Shown here in pieces: positions 63,147 through 64,000 of a stretch of DNA of 64,000 nt (position 1 is the first letter of the stretch; each line of letters starts with the position of its first letter). Made by a program: the position numbers and the translations under genes. Source of the stretch: Lachnospiraceae bacterium (GTDB lineage: Bacteria > Bacillota > Clostridia > Lachnospirales > Lachnospiraceae). The notes under the pieces are model-generated. The model was not told the DNA's origin. It saw only the letters and a program-made list of their open reading frames with translations, and did not search any database. The DNA is taken from the NCBI GenBank assembly GCA_022794265.1, contig JAAWEK010000020.1, positions 1 through 64,000 on the forward strand, written 5' to 3'.

Positions 63147-64000
63147 TTATAATAAATCTTTAATATTATCCCATATTTCATAACGACCCTTATTTGTTCT
63201 CTTGATATAGTATAACGCATCATCAGCTCTCTTTAATGCATTTTCAAAGGCGTTGTCCCCCTCGTCCCGGTTAACACCTGCTATACCTATACTACAGGAT
63301 ACTCTGTCCGATTCGCTGATATTCACACTGTATCCTACCGTCTGTTCCACCACTCCCTGAAATGATGCTTCATTTTTTATGGTATTATAAATGCTCTTTG
63401 CTGCCTTCTCCACATCCTCTTCATTATCCAGATATAATATGATTAGGAATTCATCACCGCCATACCTGACCGCAAAACTATCTTCTCCGCAAATACTTTT
63501 AATAACATTTGCAAAAGAAACCAGAATTAAATCACCGACCTCATGTCCAAAATGGTCATTATAATATTTAAAATTGTCCAAATCCATATAAAAAATAGAA
63601 CAAATATTTCTATTCGTCTGTATACCTATTTTATTAATATTATACTGTAATCCCTGCCGGTTATATAATCCTGTTAAATTATCCGTTAATGCAATATTTT
63701 TCAGTCGGTTATTCATCTCCCGAAGTTCCGCATGAAATTTTTCTCTTTCAACAGCATCCACCATTTGACGAAAAGAAGAAGTAAACAAAGATAAACTTTC
63801 ATTATTTAAAATGTACTTGCTGAGATTGGAATACCAGGTATTATGCATAAGCATATACATTACAACAATACAATTGATATCCTCATTTACAACTATCGGA
63901 ATAAGCATAAATGAAGCTATTCTGGCAGAGCCAAATACAGACATAATCTCCTCATAGTCATAGAAATTTGCATCCAATTTTGAAACAGCGAATTCACGGG
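63147..64000 (-). CDS. GGDEF diguanylate cyclase, 5' end outside window
   Basis: The frame is open to the right edge. The visible 284 residues comprise the end of a GAF-like sensor domain (FMLIPIVVNEDINCIVVMYM), a short coiled coil and a full GGDEF domain with RYGGDEFLI, the metal-binding MDLDNFKYYND and the ALKRADDALYYIKRTNKGRY end. It should make c-di-GMP. An inhibitory RxxD site is not evident. It complements the EAL protein at 30-32 kb. Confidence 0.94.
   Translation of the reverse strand, partial: REFAVSKLDANFYDYEEIMSVFGSARIASFMLIPIVVNEDINCIVVMYMLMHNTWYSNLSKYILNNESLSLFTSSFRQMVDAVEREKFHAELREMNNRLKNIALTDNLTGLYNRQGLQYNINKIGIQTNRNICSIFYMDLDNFKYYNDHFGHEVGDLILVSFANVIKSICGEDSFAVRYGGDEFLIILYLDNEEDVEKAAKSIYNTIKNEASFQGVVEQTVGYSVNISESDRVSCSIGIAGVNRDEGDNAFENALKRADDALYYIKRTNKGRYEIWDNIKDLL

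Overview
The window is AT-rich DNA from a Gram-positive anaerobe of class Clostridia, most likely family Lachnospiraceae (inference). Supporting signs are strong GGAGG ribosome sites with ATG/GTG/TTG starts, a complete V-type ATPase operon, a DUF3881-type protein, c-di-GMP proteins, starch-binding surface modules, and no outer-membrane genes apart from one TolC-like coiled-coil protein. No rRNA, CRISPR array or insertion sequence was seen.

Region 1 (1-26.9 kb, all minus strand) is the most unusual part. Transcription runs leftward from about 26.8 kb. First comes a signalling block: a SpoIIE-type phosphatase with an extracellular sensor, a DUF2156 protein, an RsbW-like ATPase, an OmpR-type regulator and a histidine kinase. 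Then come seven tightly spaced genes: a protein with an N-terminus like those encoded near contractile injection systems, a membrane pseudokinase-like protein, a sensor with a degenerate class III cyclase domain, a membrane MORN-repeat protein, a TolC-like coiled-coil protein, a membrane-anchored coiled-coil protein with a copper-amine-oxidase-type stalk domain, and a giant Rhs/YD-repeat protein (over 3,260 residues) that ends in a HINT domain and runs off the left edge. I read this as a candidate undescribed system for building, controlling and displaying or releasing an Rhs polymorphic toxin in a Gram-positive cell. Two copies of a TAAAG-N6-TAAAG direct repeat, one before each block, are candidate sites for the encoded response regulator.

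Region 2 (27-35.9 kb, minus strand) holds a sortase-type starch-binding surface protein, an EAL-domain c-di-GMP protein with a degenerate GGDEF domain, a YbaK deacylase, a NYN/PIN-like nuclease, a small membrane-anchored protein and a nicotinamidase-NUDIX fusion.

Region 3 (36.0-45.05 kb) starts with two identical tRNA-Lys genes. An 8.7-kb inovirus (filamentous phage) prophage is inserted in the second and is bounded by a 94-bp direct repeat. It has a lysogeny-type repressor and operator, ssDNA-binding protein, small coat-like proteins, an adsorption-like protein, a pVI-like protein, a Zot/pI ATPase, a Rep protein, a tyrosine integrase, and hairpins suited to packaging or replication.

Region 4 (45.1-64 kb) is housekeeping: an AI-2E family permease, thioredoxin, TrmB, a nine-gene V-ATPase operon in the order G-C-I-K-F-E-A-B-D, a D-Ala-D-Ala carboxypeptidase, a degenerate tyrosine-recombinase-like protein, a DEDDh exonuclease, a membrane coiled-coil protein, a RibD/DHFR-like reductase, tRNA-Arg, a DUF3881 protein and a GGDEF protein cut by the right edge. 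All functional calls come from reading motifs by eye; no database search was run.
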